DNA of 64,000 nucleotides, from positions 62,001 to 126,000 of the forward strand of contig NZ_JAMQAW010000001.1 of NCBI RefSeq assembly GCF_023701525.1, given 5' to 3'. Position numbers and translations under genes: made by a program. Within the stretch, counting starts at the first letter, position 1; each line of letters begins with the position of its first letter. The stretch is from Streptomyces albipurpureus (GTDB taxonomy: Bacteria > Actinomycetota > Actinomycetes > Streptomycetales > Streptomycetaceae). This document shows positions 63,235-64,000 of the stretch, in pieces. The notes under the pieces are model-generated. The model was not told the DNA's origin. It worked only from the letters and a program-made list of their open reading frames with translations, and did no database searches.

Positions 63235-64000
63235 GACCACCAGCCGTACCGAGCCCCGACTGCTCATCAAGAACGCCACCGTCCTCACCATGGACCCGGC
63301 GCTCGGAGATCTCACCCCCGGTGACATCCTCATCGTCGGCGACCGCATCTCCGCCATCGGCACGGACCTGTCCGACCCCCGGGCCACGGAGATCGACGCC
63401 CGCGGGATGATCGCCATCCCCGGTCTGATCGACACCCATATGCACGCCTGGCAGACCCCGCTCAAGGGGCTGCACGCCAGCGGCTGGACCTTCGACGACT
63501 ACCAGTCCCGGGTCTTCTATCTGCGCGAGCACTTCGGCGCCGAGGACATCTACGACGCCACCCTCGCCGGGTCGGTCCAGATGCTCGACGCCGGCGTCAC
63601 CGGCGTACTGGACTTCTGTCACAACGTGATGTCCCCCGAGCACGCGGAAGCCGGTGTACGGGCCCATCGCACCACCGGGCAGCGCACGCTCTGGGCGTAC
63701 GGAATGCTCGGCAGCTTCGACGCACCGCCCGAGGACCACGCCTGGCGGCTGGAGCACATCCGCTCCCTCCACGAGGAGACCGCGGACGATGAACTGCTGC
63801 GGGTCGGCATGGCGCTGTCCTCCATCGAGTTCGGCAGCATGGACCGGATCTCCAAGGAGGTCGGGCTCGCCCGTGAGCTGGGGATGCGGATGAGCGTCCA
63901 CCAGAATCCGGCCGGTCAGATCCGCGCCCTGCACGACGCCGGCCTCCTCGACGAGGACATCGTGCCGGCGCACGCCAACGCGGCCGACGACGGGGAACTG
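63227..64000 (+). CDS. Amidohydrolase (TrzN/SsnA-like), 3' partial
   Basis: The GTG at 63227 overlaps the end of the previous gene (8 bp) and has GGGAG 6 bases upstream. The frame runs open to the window edge (258 codons seen). N-terminal composite sandwich (LLIKNATVLTMDPAL), metal motif HMHAWQ in PGLIDTHMHA, and SVHQNPAG further on. It belongs to the aminohydrolase family that includes chlorohydrolases and guanine/cytosine deaminase relatives. Second amidohydrolase of the operon. Confidence 0.87.
   Translation, partial: MPETTSRTEPRLLIKNATVLTMDPALGDLTPGDILIVGDRISAIGTDLSDPRATEIDARGMIAIPGLIDTHMHAWQTPLKGLHASGWTFDDYQSRVFYLREHFGAEDIYDATLAGSVQMLDAGVTGVLDFCHNVMSPEHAEAGVRAHRTTGQRTLWAYGMLGSFDAPPEDHAWRLEHIRSLHEETADDELLRVGMALSSIEFGSMDRISKEVGLARELGMRMSVHQNPAGQIRALHDAGLLDEDIVPAHANAADDGEL

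Noticed and set aside
1..64000. tRNA, rRNA, integrase, transposase or prophage genes
   Set aside because: No matching sequences, att-like repeats or mobile-element proteins were found on reading both strands.

Overview
The window is high-GC actinobacterial DNA and almost certainly comes from a Streptomyces or close relative. Supporting signs are strong third-position GC, many GTG starts, stop/start overlaps of the ATGA and GTGA type, a c-di-AMP riboswitch in front of a LysM/M23 cell-wall hydrolase, and gene order that matches my memory of the S. coelicolor hopanoid locus (SCO6759-6771) followed by galE, a CDF transporter and idi. No rRNA, tRNA, CRISPR array, insertion sequence or prophage was seen.

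Layout. 1-4.9 kb: the 3' end of a radical SAM gene (STM4011 type), a GDSL hydrolase, a riboswitch-controlled M23 peptidase, a CX5R phosphatase, and a small membrane protein next to an XRE-cupin regulator whose promoter carries a perfect double palindrome. 5.7-16.0 kb: the hopanoid operon on the minus strand, hpnC-hpnD-small ORF-hpnE-prenyl synthase-shc-hpnG-hpnH-hpnO. It runs from farnesyl diphosphate via presqualene diphosphate, hydroxysqualene and squalene to hopene and then to extended C35 hopanoids. The ispG and dxs genes that I recall between hpnH and hpnO in S. coelicolor are absent. 16.5-23.5 kb: a tightly overlapped minus-strand set with an ABC exporter pair, a GT2 glycosyltransferase, two CDP-alcohol phosphotransferases, a glycerol-1-phosphate-dehydrogenase-like enzyme and an LicC/IPCT-like cytidylyltransferase. 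This looks like a system making and exporting a polyol-phosphate envelope molecule. 23.8-36 kb: galE, a CDF metal exporter, idi, an HATPase regulator, an HdeD-like protein, a crotonase, a 45-aa peptide gene, tex, an ABC-F ATPase, an uncharacterised protein and a DAO-type oxidase.

36.3-51.4 kb is the most unusual part: a LacI regulator and two divergent operons that share twin 18-bp palindromes at 44.2 kb. The leftward operon encodes a pyroglutamyl-peptidase-like protein, two cytosine-deaminase-like amidohydrolases (one without its metal and acid residues), an allantoinase-like enzyme, an M29-like protein and an AllE-like ureidoglycine aminohydrolase. The rightward operon is a complete Opp/Dpp-type ABC importer with two substrate-binding lipoproteins. 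I read it as an undescribed, LacI-controlled uptake and breakdown route for a cyclic amide, ureide or N-blocked peptide. A third operator-like site lies inside the first binding-protein gene, in a run of codons that are rare in such genomes.

52.3-57.4 kb: a BCCT transporter and a coupled pair of exported peptidases (S15, M14). 57.7-64 kb: a second LacI regulator, an XRE-cupin regulator, and the start of another catabolic operon (binding lipoprotein plus two amidohydrolases, the last cut by the window edge), whose promoter region is dense in TGCAC/GTGCA motifs. All functional assignments rest on reading motifs and on remembered family features; no database search was run.
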